Shown here one piece after another: positions 1 to 8,468 of a stretch of 64,000 nt of DNA. Within the stretch, counting starts at the first letter, position 1. Each line of letters starts with the position of its first letter. The notes beneath the pieces were generated by a model. That model was not told the DNA's origin. It ran no database searches and saw nothing but the letters and a program-made list of their open reading frames with translations. The stretch lies in contig NZ_CP084951.1 in NCBI RefSeq assembly GCF_022788655.1, positions 2,418,001 to 2,482,000 of the forward strand. Direction: 5' to 3'. Source of the stretch: Sulfitobacter indolifex. Its GTDB lineage: Bacteria; Pseudomonadota; Alphaproteobacteria; Rhodobacterales; Rhodobacteraceae. The translations under genes and the position numbers were made by a program.

Positions 1-84
1 GTCGTCGATGCGCAGGGCCTCGCTGGGGTGGTGTCGCTCTCGGACATGGTCTCGGTTCTGAACATCTCGAAAGAAATCGGATAG
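1..84 (+). CDS. CBS-domain protein, C-terminal end only
   Basis: The window opens inside a reading frame that ends with TAG at 82-84. The 27 visible residues contain GVVSLSDMVSVL, the usual last strand and helix of a CBS motif, a domain that senses adenine nucleotides. It is followed only by a short tail. The start and the rest of the protein lie outside the window. A second CBS-pair protein closes the nqr operon at 20928, so CBS proteins occur on both sides of this oxygen-limitation region. Confidence 0.6.
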   Translation, partial: VVDAQGLAGVVSLSDMVSVLNISKEIG

Positions 85-101
85 CTTATAAGACGGTCCC
101 G

Positions 102-145
102 AAGCGGGTCTGCGACCTGAAAGTACTGCAAAAGCGGACCCGCTT
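102..145. repeat. Inverted repeat downstream of the CBS gene
   Basis: AAGCGGGTC (102-110) is complementary to GACCCGCTT (137-145) with a 26-base loop. There is no T-tract, so it is only a possible factor-assisted terminator between the CBS gene and the convergent response regulator. Confidence 0.35.
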
Positions 146-271
146 GCATGAATAAACCTCAGGGTTCTCCGAAGCCCTCATGCGGGGGGACAGCCAAGCC
201 TCCGAGTTCAAGGTTTTGCGCAAGGCCTATCGGCAGGCCGATCTCGCAAAGGCATTTCACGCTCTACTCGA

Positions 272-1015
272 CTAATGATGGTCCAATTCGACAGCGCTTT
301 CTGTCAAAATATACCCGATGCCGCGCACCGTCTTGATTAACAGCGGGCGAGAGGCATCCCGCTCAACCTTCTTGCGCAGGCGTGCTACCTGATTGTCGAT
401 GGTGCGGTCCAAAGGGGCCCATTCCTGACCGTCAATCAGGTCCATTAACCGGTCCCGGGACAAGGGCTTCTTGGCATTCTTCAGAAAGGCCGCCAGCAAT
501 TTAAAGTCCGCGGTTGTCAAATCGCAATCCTCGCCCTGCCGATCAACGAGCAGCATGCGATCCAACCTGATCTTCAACCCATCGAGGGACAACCACGGCG
601 CATCCGATGTATCGCTGTCTCTGTCGGTGGTCTCAGCTGGCATGGGCCTGCTGCTCCGGCGCAAGACCGATCGGACGCGGGCCAAAACTTCGCGGACATG
701 GAAAGGTTTGGTAAGATAGTCGTCTGCCCCCAACTCCAAACCGACCACGCGGTCAATCACATCGTCTTTCCCGGTCACCATAACAATCGGCACGTCATGA
801 GTACGGCGCAGCTCTCGCAGGATATCGAGCCCGTTATCCGCGCCGAGGTTCAAATCCAATGTGACCAGATCAAACGCGGCCGCCCCAAAGGCATCCCGGA
901 CACTTTGGGCGCTTTCAGCCTCAACCACGCGATAGCCGTCCCCTTCAAGACAACGCCTTAGAAGGGTTCGGATTCTCACATCATCATCAACGACAAGGAT
1001 CTTTTTCTCGGCCAC
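272..1015 (-). CDS. OmpR/PhoB-family response regulator
   Basis: A 247-residue two-domain response regulator. The receiver domain (about 4-118) has the acidic pair DDD at 10-12, the phosphoacceptor D54 in LVTLDLNLG, and the conserved lysine in LTKPF. The C-terminal winged-helix domain (about 145-240) ends in the typical TVRGIGYIL hairpin. It should bind DNA as a phosphorylated dimer. No histidine kinase is encoded next to it, so it is an orphan here. It is divergent from the Crp/Fnr gene at 1187, and the 171-base gap must hold both promoters. The targets cannot be read from the sequence; a role in the adjacent anaerobic regulon is inference from position. Confidence 0.93.
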   Translation of the reverse strand: MAEKKILVVDDDVRIRTLLRRCLEGDGYRVVEAESAQSVRDAFGAAAFDLVTLDLNLGADNGLDILRELRRTHDVPIVMVTGKDDVIDRVVGLELGADDYLTKPFHVREVLARVRSVLRRSSRPMPAETTDRDSDTSDAPWLSLDGLKIRLDRMLLVDRQGEDCDLTTADFKLLAAFLKNAKKPLSRDRLMDLIDGQEWAPLDRTIDNQVARLRKKVERDASRPLLIKTVRGIGYILTESAVELDHH

Positions 1016-1186
1016 GGCTACAACCTACAGACACCTTTGTTTTTATAGATTGAAAACTCAATCGTGACCACCCGGTTGGCACGCAGGGCCACCCCCGCGA
1101 CAAACCGTTACAAACCGATACACCAGCAAAGGTATCGCTGCGACACCTGCCTGTGAATGTGACTGCACACAACAAAGGGCGGTCAC

Positions 1187-1870
1187 ATGTACGTAACACT
1201 CTTCAACGAATTCGCACCTGCAACCATCGTGTCGGTGCCAAGCCGGCAGCAAAATGGGGCTGCGGGATCACCGTCCAGGAAAAGCCAAGGCGCCGGCGCG
1301 CATCTGTTCCGAGAAGGCGACGCTGCGGCCTCCATATATGAGATCGTCTCCGGCGTCTTTCGCCTGACGCGCGTCCTGGGCAATGGCCGCCGTCAAGTCA
1401 TTGCGTTTGGCTTTCCGGGGGACACCATCGGTTTCCCCAAAGGGGCCTGCCATCACACCGATTGCGAAGCAATCACCGCGGCCGAAGTTATCGTCCATCG
1501 CCGGAATGCCCTTGATACAGTCGATGGAGATCATGAGACCCACCAGCGCCTCTTGAACGCCGCCCTGCGCGAAATCTCTGCGATGCAGGATCACTTCATG
1601 ATGCTTGCCCGCAAGTCGGCCAAAGAAAAGATGGCCTCTTTTCTGGTGACCTTAGCAGAGCGCAATGGCACGCCCATTGGCGGCTACACATCTTGTTCGC
1701 TGCCCATGAGCCGGGCGGATATCGCAGATTTCCTTGGCCTTACGGTCGAAACCGTCAGCCGCACCTTAACCCGCCTGCGCAAGGAAAATATGATTGCCTT
1801 GGAAAACCCCCAGACCGTTCTCATTCGCGACATGCGGGCCCTGATCTCAGCCTCGCAAGTGAGCGAATAG
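1187..1870 (+). CDS. Crp/Fnr-family transcription regulator (FixK/Dnr-like)
   Basis: 227 residues: a cyclic-nucleotide-binding-like beta-roll (about 38-110), a dimerisation helix (about 118-150) and a C-terminal helix-turn-helix. The recognition helix reads VETVSRTL, giving E188, S191 and R192, the E-x2-S-R signature of regulators that bind TTGAT-N4-ATCAA. The N-terminal cysteine cluster of oxygen-sensing FNR is absent; the only cysteines are at 88, 93 and 170. It therefore resembles the FixK/DnrD branch, whose signal comes from another sensor or from NO/haem. Matching sites occur at 1935, 3563, 5238, 12951, 13150, 23559 and 24539, so it is the obvious candidate for local control, though a chromosomal FnrL could use the same sites. 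Confidence 0.88.
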   Translation: MYVTLFNEFAPATIVSVPSRQQNGAAGSPSRKSQGAGAHLFREGDAAASIYEIVSGVFRLTRVLGNGRRQVIAFGFPGDTIGFPKGACHHTDCEAITAAEVIVHRRNALDTVDGDHETHQRLLNAALREISAMQDHFMMLARKSAKEKMASFLVTLAERNGTPIGGYTSCSLPMSRADIADFLGLTVETVSRTLTRLRKENMIALENPQTVLIRDMRALISASQVSE

Positions 1871-1934
1871 CGGCCGGGGTGCCCAAGGTCGGGGCCATGA
1901 GCGCTTCGCCATCTCCGCAAGCCACTATGTGGGT

Positions 1935-1948
1935 TTGATTTGAATCAA
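1935..1948. promoter_or_regulatory. FNR/FixK box upstream of the first usp gene
   Basis: Perfect TTGAT-TTGA-ATCAA palindrome, 164 bases before the universal stress protein gene at 2112. It is the first of a series of similar sites in this region. Confidence 0.75.
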
Positions 1949-2111
1949 GTTGCGATCCGATCCCGAACGTTAGGCTCCTGCACAGGTTTGGCATGCGGAG
2001 GGAACCAATGGGCCAACAGACAAGCCGAAATGGGCCGCGCCCTCGCCGATACCCCGCACGGGCGGCCCTGCCCTACCGAGGTTCAACAAATGGGGCCATA
2101 GGAGACCTATC

Positions 2112-2951
2112 ATGTCGATAAAGACGATCCTGACCTGCCTTATGGATGTCGAAACCGCCGATGGTCTGTTGGCGGCAGCAACATTGCTCGCACGGCGGCA
2201 CGGTGCCCATGTGATCGGCCTGCATACTTTGGAATCGCTGATGGTCTATCCCGGCATCGCGCTGCATGCGCCGGACATCATTTTCACGGAATTTGGTGCC
2301 TCCCAAGCCAAACAGTCCGCCGCACTTGAGAAGATTTTCGAGCAGCATTCCCACGCCGAGGATTTTGTCTCTGAATGGCGACTGCTAAAAAGCCGCTCGG
2401 TCACCGCCGCAGAACGGATCGTGGAGAGCGCACAATCCGCAGACATCGTGCTGATGCCCGCCCCCGACCCTCAGGCCGAGACCAACGCGCATACGCGTCT
2501 TTTAGAAGACGTGATCCGCGATGCCGGGCGGCCCGTGATTGTTGTGCCGAGGCACTTTGCCGGCGACAGGCTGGGCCAGAAGATCTTAATTGGTTGGAAT
2601 GGCACCCGAGAAGCAGTGCGCGCGGTGCATGATGCGCGCACATTGCTTCGCGCCGGTGACTCTGCGCATATCCTGCGCATAAACGATCACAGCAAGGACA
2701 CCGGTCTTGATGCCACTTCCAACGATCTGGCCGCGGCCTTTGCCCGGCATCAGATCGACACCACCTTGGTTGAACGATCTTGGCAACACCCCGGGGTTGC
2801 CGCGGCGCTGAACAAAGAAGCGTTTGAACAAGGGGCAGATTTGATTGCTGTCGGCGCGTTTGGCCATTCCCGCGCCTATGATCTCGTGATTGGTGCCGCC
2901 ACCCGCGAACTGCTTCGAAAAGCCGATATCCCAGTCCTGTTTTCGCGGTGA
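2112..2951 (+). CDS. Universal stress protein, tandem-domain (UspA family)
   Basis: 279 residues made of two Usp domains (about 1-140 and 150-279). The first begins MSIKTILTCLMD; the second begins KILIGWNGT and ends with the typical nucleotide-loop and strand pattern GAFGHSRAYDLVIGAATRE followed by IPVLFSR. Tandem Usp proteins bind ATP or other nucleotides and help survival under growth arrest, often without oxygen. An FNR-type box lies upstream at 1935 and two more usp genes follow on the same strand. The start is supported by a purine-rich stretch (GGAGACCTATC) before the ATG. The exact ligand is not predictable. Confidence 0.9.
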   Translation: MSIKTILTCLMDVETADGLLAAATLLARRHGAHVIGLHTLESLMVYPGIALHAPDIIFTEFGASQAKQSAALEKIFEQHSHAEDFVSEWRLLKSRSVTAAERIVESAQSADIVLMPAPDPQAETNAHTRLLEDVIRDAGRPVIVVPRHFAGDRLGQKILIGWNGTREAVRAVHDARTLLRAGDSAHILRINDHSKDTGLDATSNDLAAAFARHQIDTTLVERSWQHPGVAAALNKEAFEQGADLIAVGAFGHSRAYDLVIGAATRELLRKADIPVLFSR

Positions 2952-2971
2952 AACCATTTTGCCAGAACGGC

Positions 2972-2995
2972 GGGGCCCAGCCTCAAGGGGGCCCC
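2972..2995. repeat. GC-rich stem-loop between usp genes
   Basis: GGGGCCC (2972-2978) pairs with GGGCCCC (2989-2995). There is no T-run, so it may be a transcript-stabilising or processing hairpin between the usp genes rather than a terminator. Confidence 0.4.
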
Positions 2996-3051
2996 TGACC
3001 CAATGCGTCAGAGACCTATGGCGCGTCACAAAGCCCTAAAAGGAGCCAATC

Positions 3052-3468
3052 ATGTATACCAAAATCATGATCCCAGTTGATCTGCGACATGCTGACCGGT
3101 TGGGGAAGTCCCTTCAGGTGGCAGCTGATATCGCCAAGCTATACAAGGCCGAAACCCATATCGTAGGTGTCGGGCATAGTGTCCCGAACGAAGTCGCGCG
3201 GACCCCCGATGAGTTTGCGCAAAAGCTGACCCGCTTTGCTGCAGAGATGTCCCAGACATACGGGGTGACCTTCGCCCCACACGTCGAAACCAGCCACGAC
3301 CCGGCCGTGGACCTTGACGATGTTTTGAATCGCAGCGCGAGTGGCCTTGGGATCGACCTGATCGTCATGGCAAGCCACATCCCTGGCTTGGCTGAGTATG
3401 TCTTTGCGTCAAATGCTGGATATCTCGCCTCACATTCGGACCTGTCTGTCCTCATTGTGCGGCAATAG
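3052..3468 (+). CDS. Universal stress protein (single domain)
   Basis: 138 residues with one Usp fold. It starts MYTKIMIPVDL and ends SDLSVLIVRQ. The MASHIPGLAEYVFASNAGYLASH segment replaces the standard G-2x-G-9x-G ATP loop only loosely, so nucleotide binding is uncertain. The AAAGGAG ribosome site at 3040-3046 sits at normal distance from the ATG. It follows the tandem usp gene by 100 bases and probably shares its transcript. Small Usp proteins of this kind are typical members of FNR/FixK regulons. Confidence 0.88.
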   Translation: MYTKIMIPVDLRHADRLGKSLQVAADIAKLYKAETHIVGVGHSVPNEVARTPDEFAQKLTRFAAEMSQTYGVTFAPHVETSHDPAVDLDDVLNRSASGLGIDLIVMASHIPGLAEYVFASNAGYLASHSDLSVLIVRQ

Positions 3469-3562
3469 CCCGTCCCAATGGTCGTGCCGCATTCATGACC
3501 ACCTGCGGCCCATATGCCGCGTGACACGGCCATCAGCCACTGCCGACGGACCGGCATTTCAC

Positions 3563-3576
3563 TTGATATGCATCAA
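3563..3576. promoter_or_regulatory. FNR/FixK box upstream of the third usp gene
   Basis: Perfect TTGAT-ATGC-ATCAA palindrome, 68 bases before the ATG at 3644. Its spacer matches that of the box at 23559 exactly. Confidence 0.78.
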
Positions 3577-3643
3577 AAGGGCGCTGCCGCAGAAGGCTAT
3601 GCTTAACAGGACCAAACCCGACAAACGCGATTGGAGAGCCGTT

Positions 3644-4051
3644 ATGTACAGCAATATTCTCATCCCTGTCGTGGCTGATGAAGGACATGACAATCAAAAG
3701 GGGCTCGACGCGGCCCGGGCATTGGCCACGTCCGGCGCAAGGTTCACCTTGCTGCATGTAATGGAGCCGATCCCAAGCATTGCTTCATCGGAAATCCCGA
3801 CTGAAGTGTTGGCTAAGGTTCGCGAAGGCATTGCTCAGGCGATGAGCCGCTTGGGCAAAACCCTTCCAAATGCGCAGGTCCAACTCGTTTCCGGACACGC
3901 GGGCCGGACCATCGTCGATTTCGCAAATCAATACGGCTCGGACTGTATCGTGGTGGCGTCCCACCGTCCCGGACTTGGCGACTACTTCCTCGGCTCCACC
4001 GCTGCGCGTGTTGTCCGCTTTGCCCAGTGCTCGGTGCATGTCGTTCGCTAA
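3644..4051 (+). CDS. Universal stress protein (single domain)
   Basis: 135 residues with a full Usp domain. The ATP-binding-type loop is clear: VASHRPGLGDYFLGSTAARVVRFA, followed by the last strand CSVHVVR. I take the ATG at 3644, preceded by a TTGGAGAG ribosome site, because residues from here match the family start (MYSNILIPV). A longer upstream frame beginning at 3398 runs through the FNR box and is not credible. It is a third usp gene in a row, with its own FNR-type site at 3563. Confidence 0.9.
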   Translation: MYSNILIPVVADEGHDNQKGLDAARALATSGARFTLLHVMEPIPSIASSEIPTEVLAKVREGIAQAMSRLGKTLPNAQVQLVSGHAGRTIVDFANQYGSDCIVVASHRPGLGDYFLGSTAARVVRFAQCSVHVVR

Positions 4052-4106
4052 CCACGCGTCCGCATGGCGCGTGAGCGAACTTTAGAACCATAAAGGAGGG
4101 CAAAAG

Positions 4107-4559
4107 ATGCATCTTACCCCATTCCTCAAGCGGGTGGCGCTTGCAAAGCTTCTGGGCTTCACCTTAGGCGCGCTTGGCTATGTCATCTTCAGTTCTACAG
4201 GCACGCTGAGCGGCATGTTCCTTTTGGGTATGGTGGGTTGGTTCGTCACGCTCGGCGCTCTGGTTGGAATACTCGGCTTTTACCAAACCATGCCGTTTCT
4301 CGGCATTCCCATACCGGTCTGGCTCAGAGGCGCTTGGTGCGGTGCGTGGATGGGGCTTTTGCTGGTGCTTGTCGCATATGGCGCGCTTTCAGAGTTAACC
4401 GCAGAGATTGCATGGCTGCCGGGTCTCTTTGCCAGCCCTTGGTGGCTGGTTGTGGAAATGGCCTTCTGGGGGGCGGTGATCGACGTGATCGTGACCTCGG
4501 CATTCGGGTCAACGCCGTGGCAGGGCTCCGGGGTGAGCCATCAGGGCGATTTGGAATAA
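4107..4559 (+). CDS. Four-helix inner-membrane protein of unknown function
   Basis: 150 residues that look wholly membrane-embedded: hydrophobic stretches at about 10-30, 35-58, 72-92 and 105-130, separated by short loops. No enzymatic motif, cysteine pair or histidine cluster is visible and I do not recognise the family. AAGGAGG at 4093-4099 gives a strong ribosome site for the ATG. It lies 55 bases after the third usp gene, so it is probably cotranscribed from the FNR box at 3563 and may belong to the low-oxygen response. Confidence 0.7.
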   Translation: MHLTPFLKRVALAKLLGFTLGALGYVIFSSTGTLSGMFLLGMVGWFVTLGALVGILGFYQTMPFLGIPIPVWLRGAWCGAWMGLLLVLVAYGALSELTAEIAWLPGLFASPWWLVVEMAFWGAVIDVIVTSAFGSTPWQGSGVSHQGDLE

Positions 4560-4645
4560 GCACAGACGGGGCTGCGAGCGGGCAAACGTTTGCAGGGCGA
4601 CACCGCCCCGCGTCACATCAAAATCAAACCGTCCTGCGACAGCCG

Positions 4646-5044
4646 TTACTCCTGAAGCGTTTCAAGATACGCAACAAGGTCCACGATCAGCGCGCTGGTC
4701 ATGATCGGCTGGCCCGTCTCTGCTTTCATGGGGGTGTCTTGCTCGTCAAAAATATGTCCGTAGATCGGCATCATCGAGCCATGGGCCAGCAACGGGTCGC
4801 GCCCGTCAATGCGCATTACCACACGTTTGGTGGGGAACACCCCGCCATTCGTAGCGGAAAGTCTGCGCAGGTTGCTCGGTTTGACCAGAAGAATAGGCGA
4901 GATCGGACCATCTCCGAGAGCCTCGGTGCCGTGGCATGCCACGCAATATTGGCTATAAATTTCCTGACCCTGGTCCGCGTCCTGCGCCAAGGCAGGGAGT
5001 CCAAACAGGCAACCAAGCGCCGTTGCAAGAAGCTGATTTTTCAT
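4646..5044 (-). CDS. Small periplasmic class I cytochrome c
   Basis: 132 residues: a signal peptide (KNQLLATALGCLFGLPALAQ), one haem site CVACH, then a cytochrome c fold with GDGPISP and KPSNLRRLS, and several methionines that could supply the distal ligand. An upstream in-frame ATG at 5059 exists, but AAAGGA just before the ATG at 5044 favours the shorter start. It is similar in layout to the protein at 23636 (CVACHG, GDGPLA, KPANLTE) and to the broken copy at 24588. The FNR-like site at 5238 lies upstream. The likely role is soluble electron transfer in the periplasm; the partner is unknown. Confidence 0.85.
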   Translation of the reverse strand: MKNQLLATALGCLFGLPALAQDADQGQEIYSQYCVACHGTEALGDGPISPILLVKPSNLRRLSATNGGVFPTKRVVMRIDGRDPLLAHGSMMPIYGHIFDEQDTPMKAETGQPIMTSALIVDLVAYLETLQE

Positions 5045-5237
5045 CTTTTTTCCTTTCATGAAACGGCGCCTGCCCTCATGCCCCTGCCTTTAGCCGATGG
5101 GGGGGCGGACGCGCGATTTGGGCCTCATTTCTCGGTACCCCCCGCATCAACGGGGGCCTTTCCGATTTCTAACTATTCAACCTTCAGGGTCACACTCATA
5201 TTGAGTTAGAGTGTAGAGCGGGCGAGGGTTACAGAAC

Positions 5238-5251
5238 TTGACCTAGATCAA
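5238..5251. promoter_or_regulatory. FNR/FixK-like box upstream of the cytochrome c gene
   Basis: TTGAC-CTAG-ATCAA, one mismatch from the TTGAT-N4-ATCAA consensus, 194 bases upstream of the cytochrome start at 5044. It sits between that gene and the end of the minus-strand transport operon. Confidence 0.6.
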
Positions 5252-5342
5252 GTGCTCCCTGCCACACCAGTGACGGCGGCGGGCTAGGTACCGGGGCAAA
5301 AGCCCAAACGCGGTACCGGCGGCACTGCGGAAAGCCCCGCCC

Positions 5343-5963
5343 TTACACCACCCGCAAGACCCAATCAGCCGCGTCGGGCAAAAGCACATCAAGAGAAGCC
5401 TGAAATGCGGCAGCGATGGCGCTTGGGCTGTCATTCCCAGCCTGTGCAGATTGGGCAAAATTACGAATGCCCAGAACCCGCTGGTCGCTGTCATTAAGCA
5501 CGGTCAAAGCAAGATCGACCATCACGAGAACCGTGCCGCCGGGTTCTATCGTCACTTCAAAGCTGTCCATCCGCACAAGAAGCGCCTTGTCCGGAACCGG
5601 CCCACCCTCGCTCGGCCCGACATACCCGATCCGCCCAGAAGCGGCGATGCTGCGCACAAGCAACCCCTGCAGGACGATCGGAGCCTCATCAACCCAGCGG
5701 GCGTCGGGGAGGTAAGTAATTGTCGCACCGTCAGACCGCACCATGATCCGATCGCTCGCCAAGGCTGCTGACGCCTCGGGACGGGCGATCAGCAGCTTCG
5801 CGGCGCTGCGAGGCCCTTTTTGCGATCCGGGCGCTGGCCGCAGGTCATAGGTATCTACAGGCTGCGCGGCCGTGTTCAGGGCGGACAGGGCACTGCATCC
5901 GCTCAGCGAAGCAATCGCGCCCAGAAATGCGATGCGGCGGGTCAGGTTTGCTGGGGGCATCAT
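5343..5963 (-). CDS. ABC-type transport auxiliary lipoprotein (PqiC-like)
   Basis: About 206 residues. The N-terminus has a lipobox, ASLSGC, directing attachment to a membrane. The body matches the auxiliary lipoprotein of MCE/Mla/Pqi systems: YDLRP near the start, then LLIARPEA, DRIMVR and the IxYLPDARWVDEAP segment. Such lipoproteins sit in the outer membrane or periplasm and partner MCE-ring proteins in lipid movement between membranes. The start at 5963 follows the MCE stop by one base; ATG at 5960 is equally possible. It is the last gene of the minus-strand operon that begins with cbpA. Confidence 0.85.
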   Translation of the reverse strand: MMPPANLTRRIAFLGAIASLSGCSALSALNTAAQPVDTYDLRPAPGSQKGPRSAAKLLIARPEASAALASDRIMVRSDGATITYLPDARWVDEAPIVLQGLLVRSIAASGRIGYVGPSEGGPVPDKALLVRMDSFEVTIEPGGTVLVMVDLALTVLNDSDQRVLGIRNFAQSAQAGNDSPSAIAAAFQASLDVLLPDAADWVLRVV

Positions 5964-5964
5964 G

Positions 5965-7680
5965 TCATCTCCGGTAATCAGGAACACGTTTGTCGAGCAA
6001 GAACCGCGCCGGGTCGCTGTCGATACGACGCACGAGGTTGTTCAGGGTGGCGACCAACCCGCGCGCTTCAGCACTTAGACGGGTCAATTCGGGAAGTCCG
6101 GTGCGGGCGAAATTACCCAGGCCCGGAGCCGTGGCATCAATGGCCGATTGGGCGCTTGCCACCACGGTATCGGCGCGCGCAATCAGTCCGCGCAGGTCTG
6201 CTGCGATGGCGGGTACATCGCGCGTCACGTCCTCAACAGCGATGCTGATCCGCTCTGAGGCAGTGCGCAAATCCATTAAGACGGGGGCGAAGTCGGTCTG
6301 GATCACCCCACTGACCGCGTCAAGCGCCGTTTCGGCTGAGGCCAAGGCTCCGTCCGTTCCCGCCAATGTGGTGTCAAGCCGGCTTAGGCTAAGCTGCGCC
6401 CGCTCAAACAGAGCATTTGCCGAGCCCAGCGCCGCCTCAGCTTGCGCAGTGATCGGAACGAAGCGCGTTGTTGCTCCGGTTACATCCACCGCGACCTGCT
6501 CCACCGCCTCCGCTGCCGTTGCCACGGCGCGGCGGATATCGGTCACAACGGCAGGAATATCTGACTGCACCAGACCCTCCAGCGTTTCTAGAGCTACATT
6601 TGCTGTGCCCAAGACCGTGCGGGCCTCTGTGACCATCTGCGCCCCCTCCCCGCTGACCAACATGTCAAAACTGTCAGCAGCGCTCGTTACGCTTACGAAA
6701 GCACGGTCGGCCTCATCCAGGGTCTGCCCCAGATCAGACAGCCGAGCATTCAAAAGGCCTGATGTTTCGGCGACACCATCAAGTGTGGCCCCCCCGCGCT
6801 GTTGCAAGTCCGCGATGGCATCATCGGCGCGTCCGATGGTATGTGATAGGTCTTCCAACAACGGCGGCAGCGTATTCCGTAACAGGACCTGCGCCGCATC
6901 AAAGGTGCCCTCCACATTACGGATCGCAGAGTCGGTTGCGGCCATGCTGGACTCCGCTGTCTCGAAAGCACTCTGCGCCGAGGCAAGCGCCGCATCTGCG
7001 CGGCCGAGCGTAGCCTGCGCTGAGCCGGTGATACTGTCCAACTTGTCAGTAAATAAAGAAATTTGCGCGGTCGCTTCATTAACCGTACCACTGATCTCAG
7101 AGAAATCCGTGAGCGCCTGATCAAGCCGCCCGGAAGAACTCTCGAGGTTCTGCAAAATACCGGCGACGCGCGTCTGGTTTTCCGGCCCCAGCAGTGCCTG
7201 AAGTTGTGCCATCAGATCATTGGCCTGCACCATAAGATCGGGCGCATCTTCGACCAGCAACTGAACCGTTGATCGTTCGGAGGGGATCATCGGCAGACCG
7301 TCTTGTTCGGCCTCCAATGGTGCCGCCCCCGGCGTTCCACCAGAAAGCGAGATATACGCGACCCCTGTGACGCCCTGAGACTGTACCTGCGCGACCGTGT
7401 TCGCACGCACTGGCGTGCTGCTATCAATCTCTATCGTAACAAAGACTTTGGACGCGTCGTCCTCGTGGATATTTATCCCGGTCACCTTGCCGACCGAGAT
7501 GCCGTTAAAAAGAACGTTACCGGACGGGTCCAGCCCTGACACGTCATCGAAAAGGATCCCATAGGTGGCATATTGGCGGTCGATTTGGACACTTGAGAGC
7601 CAGATGAAGAACCCCAGCGTGCCGATAATGATGGCAAGTGTGAAGGCGCCGATCAGGATGAAATTGGCCCGGGTTTCCAT
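5965..7680 (-). CDS. MCE-domain protein, MlaD-like periplasmic lipid-binding subunit
   Basis: 571 residues: one N-terminal membrane helix (NFILIGAFTLAIIIGTLGFFIWL), a single MCE domain (about 38-120; YGILFDDVSGLDPSGNVLFNGISVGKV), then about 430 residues of predicted alpha-helical repeats rich in A, S, D and T ending with FLLDKRVPDYRR. Long helical tails after MCE domains form hollow tubes that carry lipids across the periplasm (known for PqiB/LetB-type proteins). Its ATG shares one base with the ATPase stop, so it is translationally coupled. It is much longer than E. coli MlaD (183 residues), nearer to alphaproteobacterial forms. Confidence 0.9.
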   Translation of the reverse strand: METRANFILIGAFTLAIIIGTLGFFIWLSSVQIDRQYATYGILFDDVSGLDPSGNVLFNGISVGKVTGINIHEDDASKVFVTIEIDSSTPVRANTVAQVQSQGVTGVAYISLSGGTPGAAPLEAEQDGLPMIPSERSTVQLLVEDAPDLMVQANDLMAQLQALLGPENQTRVAGILQNLESSSGRLDQALTDFSEISGTVNEATAQISLFTDKLDSITGSAQATLGRADAALASAQSAFETAESSMAATDSAIRNVEGTFDAAQVLLRNTLPPLLEDLSHTIGRADDAIADLQQRGGATLDGVAETSGLLNARLSDLGQTLDEADRAFVSVTSAADSFDMLVSGEGAQMVTEARTVLGTANVALETLEGLVQSDIPAVVTDIRRAVATAAEAVEQVAVDVTGATTRFVPITAQAEAALGSANALFERAQLSLSRLDTTLAGTDGALASAETALDAVSGVIQTDFAPVLMDLRTASERISIAVEDVTRDVPAIAADLRGLIARADTVVASAQSAIDATAPGLGNFARTGLPELTRLSAEARGLVATLNNLVRRIDSDPARFLLDKRVPDYRR

Positions 7681-8468
7681 TAGCTCCCCCCCGCCGTGGC
7701 CTGTGCGGCACGGGCGCGCGGGCCGTGAAAATACTCCTGCACCCAAGGATGATCTACCGCATCCATATCTGCCACGCTGCCCACCGCCAGCACACGCCCG
7801 TCCGCCAGCACCGCGACACGGTCGCAAATCGCATAGAGGCTGTCCAAATCATGGGTAACAAGGAAAACCGTCAGGCCAAGAGCGGCCTGCAACTGCTTGA
7901 TGAGAATATCGAAAGCCGCGGCCCCAATCGGGTCGAGCCCGGCTGTTGGTTCGTCCAGAAAGACGATCTCAGGGTCCAGCGCAATGGCCCGCGCAAACCC
8001 GGCCCGCCTGCGCATGCCCCCAGAAAGCTCGGCGGGATATTTGGCCAAAGCGGTCTCCGGCAGGCCCACCATCCGAACTTTGATCCCGGCTAGGGTCTCC
8101 CGCAGCTCCGGAGCAAGTTGCGATTGCTCGCGCATCGGTGCTTCAACGTTCTGCTGCACGGTCAGCGAGGAAAACAGCGCGCCATCCTGAAACATGACGC
8201 CCCAACGACGGCGCAGGCGACGGTAGGCGGCCTCGGGCGTGTCCCGCACGCTTTCGCCAAATACCTCGATCTGCCCTGCCGCGGGTTTCAGCAAGCCGAC
8301 GATGGCCCGCAGCAGCACAGATTTGCCGGTACCAGAGCCGCCGACCACGCCAATAATCTCGCCCCGGCGCACGTCAAGGTCCAGCCCATCATGCACGGTA
8401 TGGGTGCCAAATCGGGTCATAAGACCCTGCACCCGGATGATATGTGCGTCTGCAGGATTGCCCATCAT
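7680..8468 (-). CDS. ABC transporter ATP-binding protein, MlaF-like
   Basis: 262 residues with Walker A GGSGTGKS (43-50), Q-loop FQDGALFS, signature LSGGMRRR (148-155), Walker B IVFLDEPTAGLDP and the switch histidine in THDLDS. The LSGGM signature and DGALFSSLTV segment are characteristic of the MlaF branch. It powers the permease encoded just upstream and the MCE/lipoprotein encoded just downstream. ATG at 8468 overlaps the permease stop; a second ATG at 8465 is possible. Confidence 0.93.
   Translation of the reverse strand: MMGNPADAHIIRVQGLMTRFGTHTVHDGLDLDVRRGEIIGVVGGSGTGKSVLLRAIVGLLKPAAGQIEVFGESVRDTPEAAYRRLRRRWGVMFQDGALFSSLTVQQNVEAPMREQSQLAPELRETLAGIKVRMVGLPETALAKYPAELSGGMRRRAGFARAIALDPEIVFLDEPTAGLDPIGAAAFDILIKQLQAALGLTVFLVTHDLDSLYAICDRVAVLADGRVLAVGSVADMDAVDHPWVQEYFHGPRARAAQATAGGS

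Noticed and set aside
180..275. A 31-codon open frame on the plus strand with plausible codon use
   Set aside because: It overlaps the response regulator's end, has no clear ribosome site and matches no family I know; too short to support.
2112..4559. A dedicated hibernation factor or nitrate-respiration gene among the usp genes
   Set aside because: The reading frames are universal stress proteins and one uncharacterised membrane protein; no reductase or ribosome factor is present.
5990..7120. Long plus-strand open frame opposite the MCE gene
   Set aside because: It is the antisense shadow of a high-GC gene; the minus-strand protein has clear MCE features.
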